The notes under the pieces were generated by a model. The model searched no databases. It was not told the origin of the DNA and saw nothing but the letters and a program-made list of their open reading frames with translations. The position numbers and the translations under genes were made by a program. 64,000 nucleotides of DNA from 3-1-20CM-4-69-9 sp963833655 (GTDB taxonomy: Bacteria; Actinomycetota; Thermoleophilia; Gaiellales; Gaiellaceae): assembly GCA_963833655.1 (NCBI GenBank), contig CAWHYL010000007.1, positions 434,001 to 498,000 of the forward strand, given 5' to 3'. Positions 23,640-33,735 of the stretch are shown piece by piece. Each line of letters starts with the position of its first letter. Positions within the stretch are counted from its first letter, which is position 1.

Positions 23640-24605
23640 TTAGCGCTCTTCGCGCACGTATGGGCGGCCGAGCGCGGCCGGCGCGCCGAAGCGTAAGCGC
23701 GCCGCGCGCGACGAGACGAGCACGAGCGCGACGATCGTCATCAGGTAGGGCAGCGACTGCGCGAGCTCCGGCGGCGGCGCCCACGAGTAGTCGCGCGCCT
23801 GCAGCGCGAACGGCAGGTACGAGAAGGCGCCGAACAGATACGCGCCGACGAGGCAGAGCGTCGGGCGCCAGAACGAGAACACGACGAGCGCAATCGCGAT
23901 CCAACCGGCACCGGCCGTCAGGCCGGCGATCCATTGCGGCGTGATCGAGAGGCTGAACGTCGCGCCCGCGACGCCGGCGAACGCGCCGCCGACCAGGGTG
24001 TGCGCGTAGCGGTACGCGCTGACGTTCAGTCCCATCGCATCGGCGGCCGCGGGCGAGTCGCCGACGGCCCGGACGTTCAGCCCCAGCCGCGTACGCGAGA
24101 GGTACACCGCGACGAGCAGGACGCAGACCCACGACGCGTAGACGAGGATCGACTGCCCGAAGAGGATCGGCCCGATGACGGGCAGGTCCTGCCACGACGC
24201 CGGGAACACCTCCTGGAACTGGTGCCGCGCGGGTGACTTCGCAAGGTCGAGGTCGTTGCCGAGATACGAGGAGAGCCCCGCGATCCCCGCGAAGATGGTG
24301 ATCGCGAGCCCCGACACGATCTGGTTCGCCCGCAGCGTGATCACGAGGAACGCGTGGATCGCCGCAATCGCGGCGCCCGCCAGTGCCGCAACCGCGACCG
24401 CCCCGAGCAGCGCGACGCTCGTCGTCGCGTGGAAGCGCTGCACGGCCCAGAAGCCCATCACGGCGCCGACGAGCATCATCCCCTCGACGCCGAGATTCAG
24501 CACGCCGGAGCGCTCCGCGAGCAGTTCGCCGAGCGCGCCGTACAGAAGCGGTGTCCCGTAGGCGATCCCCTGCGCGATGACGACGACGAGGAGCGCGTTG
24601 TTCAT
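23640..24605 (-). CDS. BmpA-type nucleoside/purine ABC transporter permease (second permease)
   Basis: A 321-residue inner-membrane permease of the BPD_transp_2 fold with 8-10 helices. LAERSGVLNLGVEGMMLVGA near the N-terminus and NVRAVGDSPAAADAMGLNV (the coupling loop contacting the ATPase) identify the type that works with BmpA-like nucleoside binding proteins. It forms a heterodimer with the permease encoded just upstream and overlaps it by four bases. Last gene of the import operon. Confidence 0.9.
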   Translation of the reverse strand: MNNALLVVVIAQGIAYGTPLLYGALGELLAERSGVLNLGVEGMMLVGAVMGFWAVQRFHATTSVALLGAVAVAALAGAAIAAIHAFLVITLRANQIVSGLAITIFAGIAGLSSYLGNDLDLAKSPARHQFQEVFPASWQDLPVIGPILFGQSILVYASWVCVLLVAVYLSRTRLGLNVRAVGDSPAAADAMGLNVSAYRYAHTLVGGAFAGVAGATFSLSITPQWIAGLTAGAGWIAIALVVFSFWRPTLCLVGAYLFGAFSYLPFALQARDYSWAPPPELAQSLPYLMTIVALVLVSSRAARLRFGAPAALGRPYVREER

Positions 24606-25708
24606 GCAGCCTCCGTCGCCGGCGCCTGGCGCCGCTCGATCCGGACGCGGTAGCGGATGAAGAGCTCGCCGCCGAGAACGCAGAAGAGGAGCAGCCCCTG
24701 CAGCACCCCGACGAGGCCGTTCGGGAAGTCTGCGCCCTGCAGCGTGTACCCGGCGTTCTGCAACCCGCCGAGCAGGAAGGCGGCGAGCAGCACCGCGAAC
24801 GGGTTGTAGCGCGCGAGCGCGGCGACGACGATGCCGGCGTAGCCGTAGTTCGCCTGGATCAGGCCGCGCGGGTCGAGCTGATGGCGGAAGTCACCGTCCT
24901 GGCTCGCGCCGCCGAGGCCCGCGATCGCGCCTGACAGGCACATCACGGCGAGGATCTTCCGGCGGGTGCGCATGCCGGCGTAGCGGCCGGCGCGCGCAGA
25001 GTCGCCGATCACTTGCACCTCGAAGCCGAAGCGCGTGCGCGCGTAGAGGAACCAGACGGCAGCGGCAACCGCGACCGCCACCAGCGCGCCGAGTGGAATC
25101 ACGAGCCCGTGAATCGTCCAGCTCGGCCATGTCGCCGAGTCGGGCAGCGTCTTTCCCTGCGGGAACACGCTCGCCTCGAACCCGGAGGAATCGCGCAGAT
25201 ACGAATGGCTGCCGAAGATCAGGTAGTCGATGATCAGGGCGACGACGTAGTTGAGCATCAGCGACGTGATGATCTCGCTCGTCGAGAAGAACGCTCGCAG
25301 CACTCCCGGGATCGCCGCAAGGAGCGCACCGCCTGCGGCGCCCGCCAGCATCATCGCGACGATCACAACGGGAGACGGCGCGCCGCCGAGCAGGAGCGCG
25401 GCCGTCGCGCCGGTGATCGCGCCGGCGTAGAGCTGTCCTTCGCCGCCGATGTTGAACAGGTTCATACGGAACGCGACAGCGGCGCAGAGACCCGTGAACG
25501 CGAGCGGCGTCGCCGAGACGAGCGTCTCCGTCAGCGCTCCGTTGGCGAGAAATGCCGCCTGGAACAGCCGCGCGAACGTGTGCAGCGGCCGGTGGTGCGT
25601 CGCGACGAGCACGATCGTCGCGAGCAGGAAGGCAACCGCGACCGAGACGACCGGGACGACGAGTGACAGCCAACGCGGCTGCTCGAGGCGGCGCTCGATC
25701 CTGATCAT
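24602..25708 (-). CDS. BmpA-type nucleoside/purine ABC transporter permease (first permease)
   Basis: A 368-residue permease with about nine helices. FRMNLFNIGGEGQLYAGAI is the family motif in the first half, and GFEVQVIGDSARAGRYAGM the ATPase-coupling loop. A basic N-terminal tail (MIRIERRLEQPRW) precedes the first helix. It overlaps both neighbours by four bases (ATGA type), consistent with one translation unit. Confidence 0.9.
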   Translation of the reverse strand: MIRIERRLEQPRWLSLVVPVVSVAVAFLLATIVLVATHHRPLHTFARLFQAAFLANGALTETLVSATPLAFTGLCAAVAFRMNLFNIGGEGQLYAGAITGATAALLLGGAPSPVVIVAMMLAGAAGGALLAAIPGVLRAFFSTSEIITSLMLNYVVALIIDYLIFGSHSYLRDSSGFEASVFPQGKTLPDSATWPSWTIHGLVIPLGALVAVAVAAAVWFLYARTRFGFEVQVIGDSARAGRYAGMRTRRKILAVMCLSGAIAGLGGASQDGDFRHQLDPRGLIQANYGYAGIVVAALARYNPFAVLLAAFLLGGLQNAGYTLQGADFPNGLVGVLQGLLLFCVLGGELFIRYRVRIERRQAPATEAA

Positions 25709-27201
25709 TCGCCGCCCGCCATCAGCAGCCCGAGCTCCTCGACCGTCGCCGTTTCGGCGTCGCGCTCGCCGATGACGGCCCCCTCGTACATGACCGCGAT
25801 GCGATCGGCGAGCGCGCGAATCTCGTCGAGATCCTCGCTGATCAGCAACACGCCGACGCCGCGATCGGCGGCCTCCCGCAGATACGCGTGCACCGTCTGG
25901 ATTCCGGCGACGTCGAGCCCGCGCGTGGGCGACGCGGCAACCAGCGCGACCGGCTCGCCCGAGAACTCGCGGGCGAGCACGACCTTCTGGAGGTTGCCCC
26001 CGGACAGCTGGCGCGCCGGCACGTCGGGGCCGGACGCACGAACGTCGTAGCGGTGCATCAGCGACTCCGCCAGCTCGCGGATCTTCGACAGCATCAGGAA
26101 CGGCCCACGCGATGCCGGCGGTCTGCGGTAGGACTTGAGCACGACGTTGTCCGCCACGCTCAGGCCCGGCGCCACGCCGGTGCCGAGGCGGTCTTCGGGC
26201 ACGTACGCGATGCCGGCGGCGATCGCGTCCCGGGCGTCACCGCCCTTCACCTTCCTGCCGGCGACGCGAATCGTCCCCGAGCTCGGCGTGCGCATCCCGG
26301 CGACGGTCTCCGCGAGCTCGCGCTGGCCGTTGCCGGCGACCCCGGCGATCGCGACGATCTCCCCGCCCCGCACGTCGAGCGAGACCTCTCTGACGGCCGG
26401 CAGGCCGCGATCTCCGTCGGCCGAGATGCGATCCAGCTCGAGGCACGTCTCGCCGATGTCGCGCGGCCCGCTGCGGCGCTCGACGAGCTCGACCTCGCGG
26501 CCCACCATCAGCGCCGCGAGCGAGCGCCGTTGCGCCTCTGCAGCGGGCAGCGAGGCGACGGTGCGACCACGCCGAAGGATGGTGACGCGGTCGGCGATGG
26601 CTTTCACCTCGTGCAACTTGTGCGAGATGAAGATGATCGTGCGGCCGTCCTCCGCCATCGCCCGGATCGTCCCGAACAGCTGCCGCGACTCCTGCGGCGT
26701 CAACACGGCGGTCGGCTCGTCGAGGATCAGGATGCGCGCCTCCTTGTACAGGGCCTTGACGATCTCGACGCGCTGCTGCTCGCCGACCGAGAGCTCCCAG
26801 ATTCGCGCACGCGGCTCGAGGGCGAGGCCGTAACGCTCCGAGAGCTCGGCGACGCGGCGCTCGATCGTGCGCGTGTGCAGCAGGAACGTGCGGCCCACGT
26901 CGCGGTGGTCGCCGAGCACGATGTTCTCCGCGACGGTGAACGGCTCGACGAGCCGGAAGTGCTGGTGCACCATCGCGACGCCCGCTTCGAGCGCGTCGCG
27001 CGGCGAGTGGAACTCGACCCGCTCGCCCCAGAGGCGGATGTCGCCCTCGTCGGGGTGGTAGAGGCCGGTCAGGATGTTGGACAGTGTCGTCTTGCCGGCG
27101 CCGTTCTCGCCGAGCAGGGCGTGCACCTCCCCGCGGGCCGCCTCGAAGTCGACGTCCTCGTTCGCGACGACGCCGGGGAACCGCTTCGTGATTCCCCGCA
27201 G
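25705..27201 (-). CDS. BmpA-type nucleoside/purine ABC transporter ATP-binding protein (two ABC domains); no canonical start
   Basis: About 498 residues with two fused ABC domains. The first has Walker A GENGAGKTT, signature LSVGEQQRVEI and Walker B ILILDEPTAVL. The second has the degenerate P-loop GVAGNGQRELAE and LSGGNLQKVVLA, as usual for sugar and nucleoside importers of this class. In-frame sequence before GTG 27126 encodes RGITKRFPGVVANEDVDFEA, the conserved first strands, so GTG 27126 is too late. No ATG, GTG or TTG exists farther upstream in frame; CTG 27201 is the best candidate. A strong hairpin separates it from the binding-protein gene. Confidence 0.85.
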   Translation of the reverse strand: MRGITKRFPGVVANEDVDFEAARGEVHALLGENGAGKTTLSNILTGLYHPDEGDIRLWGERVEFHSPRDALEAGVAMVHQHFRLVEPFTVAENIVLGDHRDVGRTFLLHTRTIERRVAELSERYGLALEPRARIWELSVGEQQRVEIVKALYKEARILILDEPTAVLTPQESRQLFGTIRAMAEDGRTIIFISHKLHEVKAIADRVTILRRGRTVASLPAAEAQRRSLAALMVGREVELVERRSGPRDIGETCLELDRISADGDRGLPAVREVSLDVRGGEIVAIAGVAGNGQRELAETVAGMRTPSSGTIRVAGRKVKGGDARDAIAAGIAYVPEDRLGTGVAPGLSVADNVVLKSYRRPPASRGPFLMLSKIRELAESLMHRYDVRASGPDVPARQLSGGNLQKVVLAREFSGEPVALVAASPTRGLDVAGIQTVHAYLREAADRGVGVLLISEDLDEIRALADRIAVMYEGAVIGERDAETATVEELGLLMAGGE

Positions 27202-27217
27202 CGCGACCGCCGGAGGC

Positions 27218-27243
27218 GGCGGGGAGGCTTGCGCCTCCCCGCC
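27218..27243 (-). terminator. Intercistronic hairpin after the binding-protein gene
   Basis: A perfect 11-bp stem (GGCGGGGAGGC / GCCTCCCCGCC) with a GCAA tetraloop on the minus strand, seven bases after the stop codon and without a following T-run. Such hairpins often protect the 3' end of abundant binding-protein mRNA and lower downstream transporter expression. The exact role here is inferred. Confidence 0.6.
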
Positions 27244-27250
27244 CGGACTA

Positions 27251-28345
27251 TTAGCCCTTGGCGCTACCGATCACGCCTTTGACGAGCCAGTTCATTGCGT
27301 ACAGGTCCTTGACCGTCAGCCGGTGTCCCTTCTTGACGCGCAGCTTGCCCTTCTGGTCGTAGAGCGGGCCCGTGAACTCATAGAACTTGCCGCTGACGAT
27401 GGCCGCCCTCTTCGCCGCGATCGCCTGCTTCGTCTTCGCCGCGACCTTCGGGCCGTACGACGCGAGCCCGATCATCCCGTCCTTGATGCTGCCGTAGTAG
27501 AAGCCAGACTTCCACGTCCCGTTCATCGCAGCCTTGACGCGCTTGAGGTAGTACGGCCCCCAGTTGTAGACGGCCGCAGTCAGCCACTGCTTCGGCGCGA
27601 ACGTGTGCGCGTCCGAGTCGTAGCCGACCCACGGGACGCCCTTCGACTCCGCGTACTGGCCGGTCGCAGGACTGTCGACGTTCTGACCGAGAACGTCGGC
27701 GCCGGCCGAGACGAGATTCTGCGCGGCGCGCTTCTCTTTGCCGAGGTCGAGCCACGAGTTCGTCCAGATCAGCTTGACCTTCGCACCGGGGTGCGTCGCC
27801 TGCGCGCCCAGGGCGAACGCGTTCGCGTGCCGGATCACCTCGGGGATCGCGTACGGCACGACGTACCCGAGCACGCCCTTCTTGCTCGCCGCGCCGGCGG
27901 CCATGCCCGAGAGGTAGATCCCATCCTCACCCGCGCCGAAGTATTCGGCGAGGTTCTTCGACTGCGCCGTACCGGTCGCCTGCTCGAACTTGACGTCCGC
28001 GTGCTTCTTCGCCTCGGAGACCATGCAGTTCTGGAAGCCGAACGACGTCGCGAAGATGAGCTTGTTGCCATCGCGGACGAGGCTCTCGATCACCTGGCAC
28101 GTCTGCGGGCCTTCCGGCACGAGCTCCTTGTACGTCGTCTGCACCTTTGAGCCGAGCTGCTTCTGCACGTATAGACGGCCCTGGTCGTGCGCCTGCGACC
28201 AGCCGTGGTCGTTGTGCGGGCCGACGTAGATCCACGCAACCTTGTACGCAGCCTGTTGCTTCGCCGAGCCGGTCGCGACGCCGAGCGTGAGGACGAGCGC
28301 GACGACGGCGAGCGGCAACGCGAGGGCAAGCCTCCGTTTCTTCAT
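27251..28345 (-). CDS. BmpA-family nucleoside/purine substrate-binding protein
   Basis: A 364-residue exported binding protein. The signal peptide (MKKRRLALALPLAVVALVL) ends near ATGSA and has no lipobox cysteine, so it may be anchored differently or be secreted. VAWIYVGPHNDHGWSQAHDQG and GIYLSGMAAGAASKKGVLGYV are characteristic of the PnrA/BmpA fold. It feeds the permease pair downstream. Context with purine catabolic genes suggests purine bases, nucleosides or ureides as ligand. GGAGAGAGGAG precedes the ATG. Confidence 0.88.
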   Translation of the reverse strand: MKKRRLALALPLAVVALVLTLGVATGSAKQQAAYKVAWIYVGPHNDHGWSQAHDQGRLYVQKQLGSKVQTTYKELVPEGPQTCQVIESLVRDGNKLIFATSFGFQNCMVSEAKKHADVKFEQATGTAQSKNLAEYFGAGEDGIYLSGMAAGAASKKGVLGYVVPYAIPEVIRHANAFALGAQATHPGAKVKLIWTNSWLDLGKEKRAAQNLVSAGADVLGQNVDSPATGQYAESKGVPWVGYDSDAHTFAPKQWLTAAVYNWGPYYLKRVKAAMNGTWKSGFYYGSIKDGMIGLASYGPKVAAKTKQAIAAKRAAIVSGKFYEFTGPLYDQKGKLRVKKGHRLTVKDLYAMNWLVKGVIGSAKG

Positions 28346-28410
28346 GGTCTCCTCTCTCCTGTTCCGTGCGGGGCCGACGGCGCGACTCTATTACCGGCAC
28401 CGGGCGGTGC

Positions 28411-29418
28411 CTAGGTCAGAGTTGTTAAGGCTGCCGTGAGGATCTCGACGGCGAGCTGGACGTCCTCGGGCGACGACTCCTCCTCGGGCGAATGGCTCAC
28501 GCCGCCGTTGAGGCTGCGGACGAAGAGCATCGCCGTCGGGACGCCCGCAGCGGCCAACACCGCTGCGTCGTGGCCTGCCCCAGAGGGCAGCTCGACCACC
28601 GGCAAGCCGCGGCGCTCGATCTCGTCCCGGAACGCGGCGAGCGGCTGCTCGGCCATCGGCACGGGCTCGAGGCGGAAGTCCGCCCGGAACTCGAGCGCCG
28701 CCACGAGGCTGTCGAGTCGGACACGGTCCGGCGCGCGGACGTCGACGGACACGCGCACACGCCCGGGGATGACGTTGACCGCCCCGGGCTCGACGTCGAC
28801 CTGGCCGACCGTGCCGACGGCGCCGTCGATCGTCGCGGCGAGATCGCGGACGCGGAGGATGTACTCCGCCGCGGCGACGAGCGCGTCCTGCCGGCCGGCC
28901 ATGGGCACCGTGCCGGCGTGCCCGGGCTCGCCGGCGAAAGTGCGCTCGCCGCGGACGATGCCGACGATGCCGCGGGTGAGCCCGACCGGCGCGCCGGCGC
29001 GCTCGAGCACCGGGCCCTGCTCGACGTGCACCTCGAGGAAGCACGCCGGCAGATCGCCGCGCTCGACGAGCGCCGTGCTCCCGACGCAGCCGCGCTCCTC
29101 GTCGCGAAAGACGACGACGGCCCCCTTCCCCACGCGCTCGACCGCCTCGATCGCGGCGACGACACCAAGGGCGCCGTCGAACTTGCCGCCCTCGGGCACC
29201 GAGTCGAGGTGCGAGCCCGTCCACACGCCGGCGTCCGGGGTCCGGCCGATCAGGTTCCCGGCCGGATCGACCTCGACCTTCATCCCGGCGTCGCGCATCC
29301 AGCCGGCGGCGAGGTCGTGCGCCTGATCCTCGTCGGGCGTCCCGCCGACACGGTTGGCGCCGGGACCGACGCCGATGGCGTACAGCTCCTCCAGCCGTTC
29401 GAAGACTCGTTCAGACAT
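28411..29418 (-). CDS. M20-family amidohydrolase, allantoate amidohydrolase/N-carbamoyl amino acid hydrolase type
   Basis: A 335-residue binuclear metallohydrolase. Ligands are His70 and Asp81 (GSHLDSVPEGGKFDGALG), Glu107/108 (DEERG), His131 (EVHVEQG) and a C-terminal His in SHSPEEE. The family includes allantoate amidohydrolase, ureidoglycine aminohydrolase-linked enzymes and beta-ureidopropionase. The purine island favours allantoate. It is shorter than the usual 400-410 residues because the dimerisation lobe is trimmed. It lies between an aldehyde dehydrogenase and the importer, all on the minus strand. Confidence 0.82.
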   Translation of the reverse strand: MSERVFERLEELYAIGVGPGANRVGGTPDEDQAHDLAAGWMRDAGMKVEVDPAGNLIGRTPDAGVWTGSHLDSVPEGGKFDGALGVVAAIEAVERVGKGAVVVFRDEERGCVGSTALVERGDLPACFLEVHVEQGPVLERAGAPVGLTRGIVGIVRGERTFAGEPGHAGTVPMAGRQDALVAAAEYILRVRDLAATIDGAVGTVGQVDVEPGAVNVIPGRVRVSVDVRAPDRVRLDSLVAALEFRADFRLEPVPMAEQPLAAFRDEIERRGLPVVELPSGAGHDAAVLAAAGVPTAMLFVRSLNGGVSHSPEEESSPEDVQLAVEILTAALTTLT

Positions 29419-29422
29419 GTCT

Positions 29423-29437
29423 CAGGGAGTGTCCCTG
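29423..29437 (-). terminator. Short hairpin between the aldehyde dehydrogenase and M20 genes
   Basis: CAGGGA and TCCCTG separated by three bases, lying in the 29-base gap and close to the start of the M20 gene. It could be a weak attenuator; too short to be sure. Confidence 0.3.
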
Positions 29438-29447
29438 GGACGTGTCT

Positions 29448-30920
29448 CTACAGCCCGAACGGGTTGAACGGCCTCGACCCCGTGCCGACGAGCACGCTCT
29501 TCGTCTCGAGGTACAGCTCCAATGTCTCGAGGCCGAGCTCGCGGCCGAAGCCCGACTGCTTGTAGCCGCCGAACGGGATGCCGGGGAACGCCGTGTACGG
29601 CGTGTTGACCGCCACCGTCCCCGCCTTGATCCGGCTCGCGAGCCGATGCCCGCGCGCCGGATCGCCCGTCCAGACCGTCGCCATCAGCCCGTAGCGGACG
29701 TCGTTCGCGATCCGAATCGCGTCCTTCTCGTCCTCGAACGGAATCACGGTGACGACCGGGCCGAAGATCTCCTCCTGTGCGACGGTCATGGAGTTGTCGA
29801 CCTTCGCGAGCACGGTCGGCTTGTAGAACGCGCCCTTCCCGTCACCCGCGTCGCCGCCCGTGACGACCTCGGCGCCCTCCTCGCGGCCGCGTTCGACGAA
29901 GCCGTGCACCTTGTCGCGGTGCGTGACCGAGATCAGGGACCCCATCTGCGTCTCGGGATCGAGTGGATCGCCGACGCGCAGCTGTTCGGTCTTTGCCGCG
30001 AACTGCGAGACGAAGTCGTCGTAGACGGGCTGCTCGACCAGGACGCGCGAGCGTGCCTCGCAGCTCTGTCCGGCGGAGTAGTAGATCGACCACACCGAGC
30101 TCGGGATGGCGTCGGAGAGATCCGCGTCGGCGAAGACGAGGTTCGGGCTCTTGCCGCCGAGCTCGAGCGTCAGCCGCTTGAGCGGCGACGACGCGAGCCG
30201 CATGATCTCGCTCCCGGTCTGCGTCGACCCGGTGAAGGCCACCTTGTCGACGCCCGGATGCCGCACGAGGTACGCGCCGGTCGTCGGGCCGTCCCCGGGC
30301 ACGATGTTGACGGCCCCCGGCGGGAAGCCGACCTCCGCCGCAAGCTCCGCGAGCCGCAGCGCCGTCAGCGGCGTCGCCGGGTCGGGCTTGAGCACGACCG
30401 CGCACCCGGCCGCCAACGCCGGCGCCAGCTTCCACGTCGTCATCATCAACGGGTAGTTCCACGGGACGATCTGCCCCGCGACGCCCACCGGCTCCTTCAG
30501 CGAGTAGAAGAGGAGCGAGCCACCGAGCGGGTTGGAGCGGCCGGCGATCGACGCGATCGCCGACGCGTAGAAGCGGAAGTTCTCGACCCCCTGGTTGAGC
30601 TCCGCCTTTACCGAGGAGACGGCCTTGCCGACGTTGCGCACCTCGAGCTCGGCGAGCTCTTTCCGGTTCGCGACCATCGCGTCGGCGAGCGCATGCAGCA
30701 ACCGCGAGCGCTCGGTCGGCGGCGTCTTGCCCCACGGGCCGTCGAGGGCGACGCGGGCGGCGTCGACCGCGCGATCCACGTCGGCGTCGCCCCCGAGCGC
30801 GACGCGCGCCAGCGGGTCGCCGGTCGCCGGCTCGGCCAGGTCGCGCACCTCACCGGACTGCTGCTCGACGAGCTCGCCGTTGATGAACAGCCCGTACTCG
30901 CGTTCAGCTGTGACGGCCAT
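29448..30920 (-). CDS. NAD(P)-dependent aldehyde dehydrogenase
   Basis: A 490-residue enzyme with the full ALDH layout: VPWNYPLMMTTWKLAPALAAG (cofactor fold), FTGSTQTGSEIM, the general base Glu253 in LELGGKSPN, the nucleophile Cys287 in GQSCEAR, and EEIFGPVV. It resembles betaine or aromatic aldehyde dehydrogenases, but the substrate is open. It could act on an aldehyde from the neighbouring purine/ureide or phenylacetate routes. A TATTCT box stands eleven bases before the ATG. Divergent from the 79-residue protein. Confidence 0.9.
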   Translation of the reverse strand: MAVTAEREYGLFINGELVEQQSGEVRDLAEPATGDPLARVALGGDADVDRAVDAARVALDGPWGKTPPTERSRLLHALADAMVANRKELAELEVRNVGKAVSSVKAELNQGVENFRFYASAIASIAGRSNPLGGSLLFYSLKEPVGVAGQIVPWNYPLMMTTWKLAPALAAGCAVVLKPDPATPLTALRLAELAAEVGFPPGAVNIVPGDGPTTGAYLVRHPGVDKVAFTGSTQTGSEIMRLASSPLKRLTLELGGKSPNLVFADADLSDAIPSSVWSIYYSAGQSCEARSRVLVEQPVYDDFVSQFAAKTEQLRVGDPLDPETQMGSLISVTHRDKVHGFVERGREEGAEVVTGGDAGDGKGAFYKPTVLAKVDNSMTVAQEEIFGPVVTVIPFEDEKDAIRIANDVRYGLMATVWTGDPARGHRLASRIKAGTVAVNTPYTAFPGIPFGGYKQSGFGRELGLETLELYLETKSVLVGTGSRPFNPFGL

Positions 30921-30969
30921 CGCGGCGACGAAGAATAGGTGTTTCGCACCGGGAGGGGAGGGACAGACG

Positions 30970-31209
30970 ATGGCTATGGCAGACACCGCTCGCGTGGAGG
31001 CCGCGCGCATTCCCGACCGGGACCGCCTGCTGCAGGAGCTCCGGGCCGCGGGTCTCGACGCGCACGCCGAGGACGAGGTCGGGATCGAGGTGCGGACGGA
31101 CGACGACGCACTCCTCGCCGAGGTCGAGCGCTTGATCACGACCCTCGGCGCGCCGTTCGTGCCGACGAAGCACGAGGGCGTCATCTACGTGCGCCCGCCG
31201 CTCAGCTAG
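30970..31209 (+). CDS. Small protein of unknown function (79 residues)
   Basis: A compact acidic alpha/beta protein: LLQELRAAGLDAHAEDEVGIEVRT then LLAEVERLITTLGAPFVPTKHEGVIYVRPPLS. The pattern resembles a single ferredoxin-like or small nucleotide-binding unit, but no family is recognised. GGAGGGGAGGGA lies before the ATG, supporting translation. The end overlaps the convergent membrane-protein gene by eight bases. Confidence 0.65.
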   Translation: MAMADTARVEAARIPDRDRLLQELRAAGLDAHAEDEVGIEVRTDDDALLAEVERLITTLGAPFVPTKHEGVIYVRPPLS

Positions 31210-32521
31210 CGCGCACGTACAAGACGGCGGCGACGTCGCGCCCGGCCTGGCGAAAGCCGCGCATATGCGCGAGACGATGCTGCGCCGGGCTACCGAGCGT
31301 CACCAACACGACGCGGTGCCGCCACAGCAGCGCATCACCTGCCGGTCGCCCACGCAGCCAGGCGAGGTAGAGCCGCTGGTCGCTCCGGGCGAATGCGTCG
31401 AGCGGGTTCGCGATCCACACCCGCCGGCCGTCGAGCGCGAGCTGCTCTGCGTCCTCGGCGTCGGCGAGAACGGGCGCGCCGGCTGCAAGCCGTGCCGCCT
31501 TCGTGCGCAGCGCCGGTCCGGCAACCGACGGCACGGGCTCGCGTGCGAACGCGGCGACGAGCAGGATGATCGGGACGGCCCACGCGGCGGCGACGAGCAG
31601 TCGGCGGGACGCCGAGATCTCTTTCAGGTGCAGCCCGGCTGCGGCAGGCGTGGCGACGAACAGGACGAGCCAGATCGAGTTGCGCGCGACGTGGACGCTC
31701 GACAGGGCGAGGAACGCGACGGCGTACAGCTCCCACCGCCTCGGCTGCGCGCGGACCGCCAGCACGATGAACGGCATCGCGACGGCGACGAACAGCACGT
31801 CGAGCGGGTTGTGCCAGGACAGCGGCGCCCACAGCCCGAAGCCGCTCGCGGCCGGCTCGCTGTGCAGCACGGTCCAGTAGTAGTCGCCGGTGCGCACCAG
31901 CGCGGGCGTGGCGAAGAGCGCCGCCCAGGCAGCCGCCAGCACGGCGAAGGCGCGACGCTGGAACAGGAGATAGAACGTCGCCACGACGAGGCCGGCGAGC
32001 ACTCCGCCGTGCAGGTTCGACCAGACGGCGACGAGCGGCACCAACAGCCAGATGCGTCGTGTCGGCGTGCGGGCGTCGGCGCGCAGCAGCAGCACGAGCA
32101 GCGCGAACAGCGGCAGCGAGAACATCTGTGCGCGGACGACAAAGAGCGACGAGGCGGCCGCGAACGGGATCACGACGAGCACGAGTGCCGCCGCCGTGTC
32201 GCTCGCGCCGGCTGCACGCATGTCACGCAGGACGAGCATCAGCGTCGCGGCGACGGCGACCGCTTGCGCGACGACGAGCGCCCTGTCGCCGTCGAGCGCC
32301 CAGAGCGCGTGGAACACGAGCTCGCCGAGCACCGGCACGTTCACCCAGTCGTGCGACGGCGCAGCGGCGTAGGGAATCGACGAAGGGATGTGCCCGGCAC
32401 CGGCGATGACGGCGCCGAGGGCCGCAAGCCAGCGTGCGTCCGCGCCGACAGCCGCGACCGAGGCAGAGAGCGCCGAGCCTGCGGCCACGGCAAGCCAGCT
32501 GAGGCGGCGTTCGACCCTCAT
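31202..32521 (-). CDS. Polytopic membrane protein, possibly GT-C glycosyltransferase-like
   Basis: A 439-residue protein with 10-11 hydrophobic helices and a C-terminal soluble part (about 330-439). SHDWVNVPVLGELVFHALW after the first helix and VWSNLHGGVLAGLVVATFYL in the middle resemble the large membrane GT-C or oligosaccharyl-transferase-like proteins of actinobacteria, but the diagnostic DD/DE loop is not certain. No neighbour clarifies the role. Confidence 0.65.
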   Translation of the reverse strand: MRVERRLSWLAVAAGSALSASVAAVGADARWLAALGAVIAGAGHIPSSIPYAAAPSHDWVNVPVLGELVFHALWALDGDRALVVAQAVAVAATLMLVLRDMRAAGASDTAAALVLVVIPFAAASSLFVVRAQMFSLPLFALLVLLLRADARTPTRRIWLLVPLVAVWSNLHGGVLAGLVVATFYLLFQRRAFAVLAAAWAALFATPALVRTGDYYWTVLHSEPAASGFGLWAPLSWHNPLDVLFVAVAMPFIVLAVRAQPRRWELYAVAFLALSSVHVARNSIWLVLFVATPAAAGLHLKEISASRRLLVAAAWAVPIILLVAAFAREPVPSVAGPALRTKAARLAAGAPVLADAEDAEQLALDGRRVWIANPLDAFARSDQRLYLAWLRGRPAGDALLWRHRVVLVTLGSPAQHRLAHMRGFRQAGRDVAAVLYVRAS

Positions 32522-32542
32522 TGGGGTCGTATCGGCTCTGCG

Positions 32543-33703
<1,161 letters not shown>

Positions 33704-33709
33704 CCGGTC

Positions 33710-33728
33710 AGGGTAGTGACTGTACGGT
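33710..33728. promoter_or_regulatory. Divergent leaderless -10 boxes between the thiolase and the MBL-like gene
   Basis: AGGGTA at 33710-33715 reads TACCCT on the minus strand, six bases before GTG 33703. TACGGT at 33723-33728 ends seven bases before GTG 33736 on the plus strand. Both match the window's leaderless pattern and were used to pick the starts. Confidence 0.5.
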
Positions 33729-33735
33729 GCGCGAC

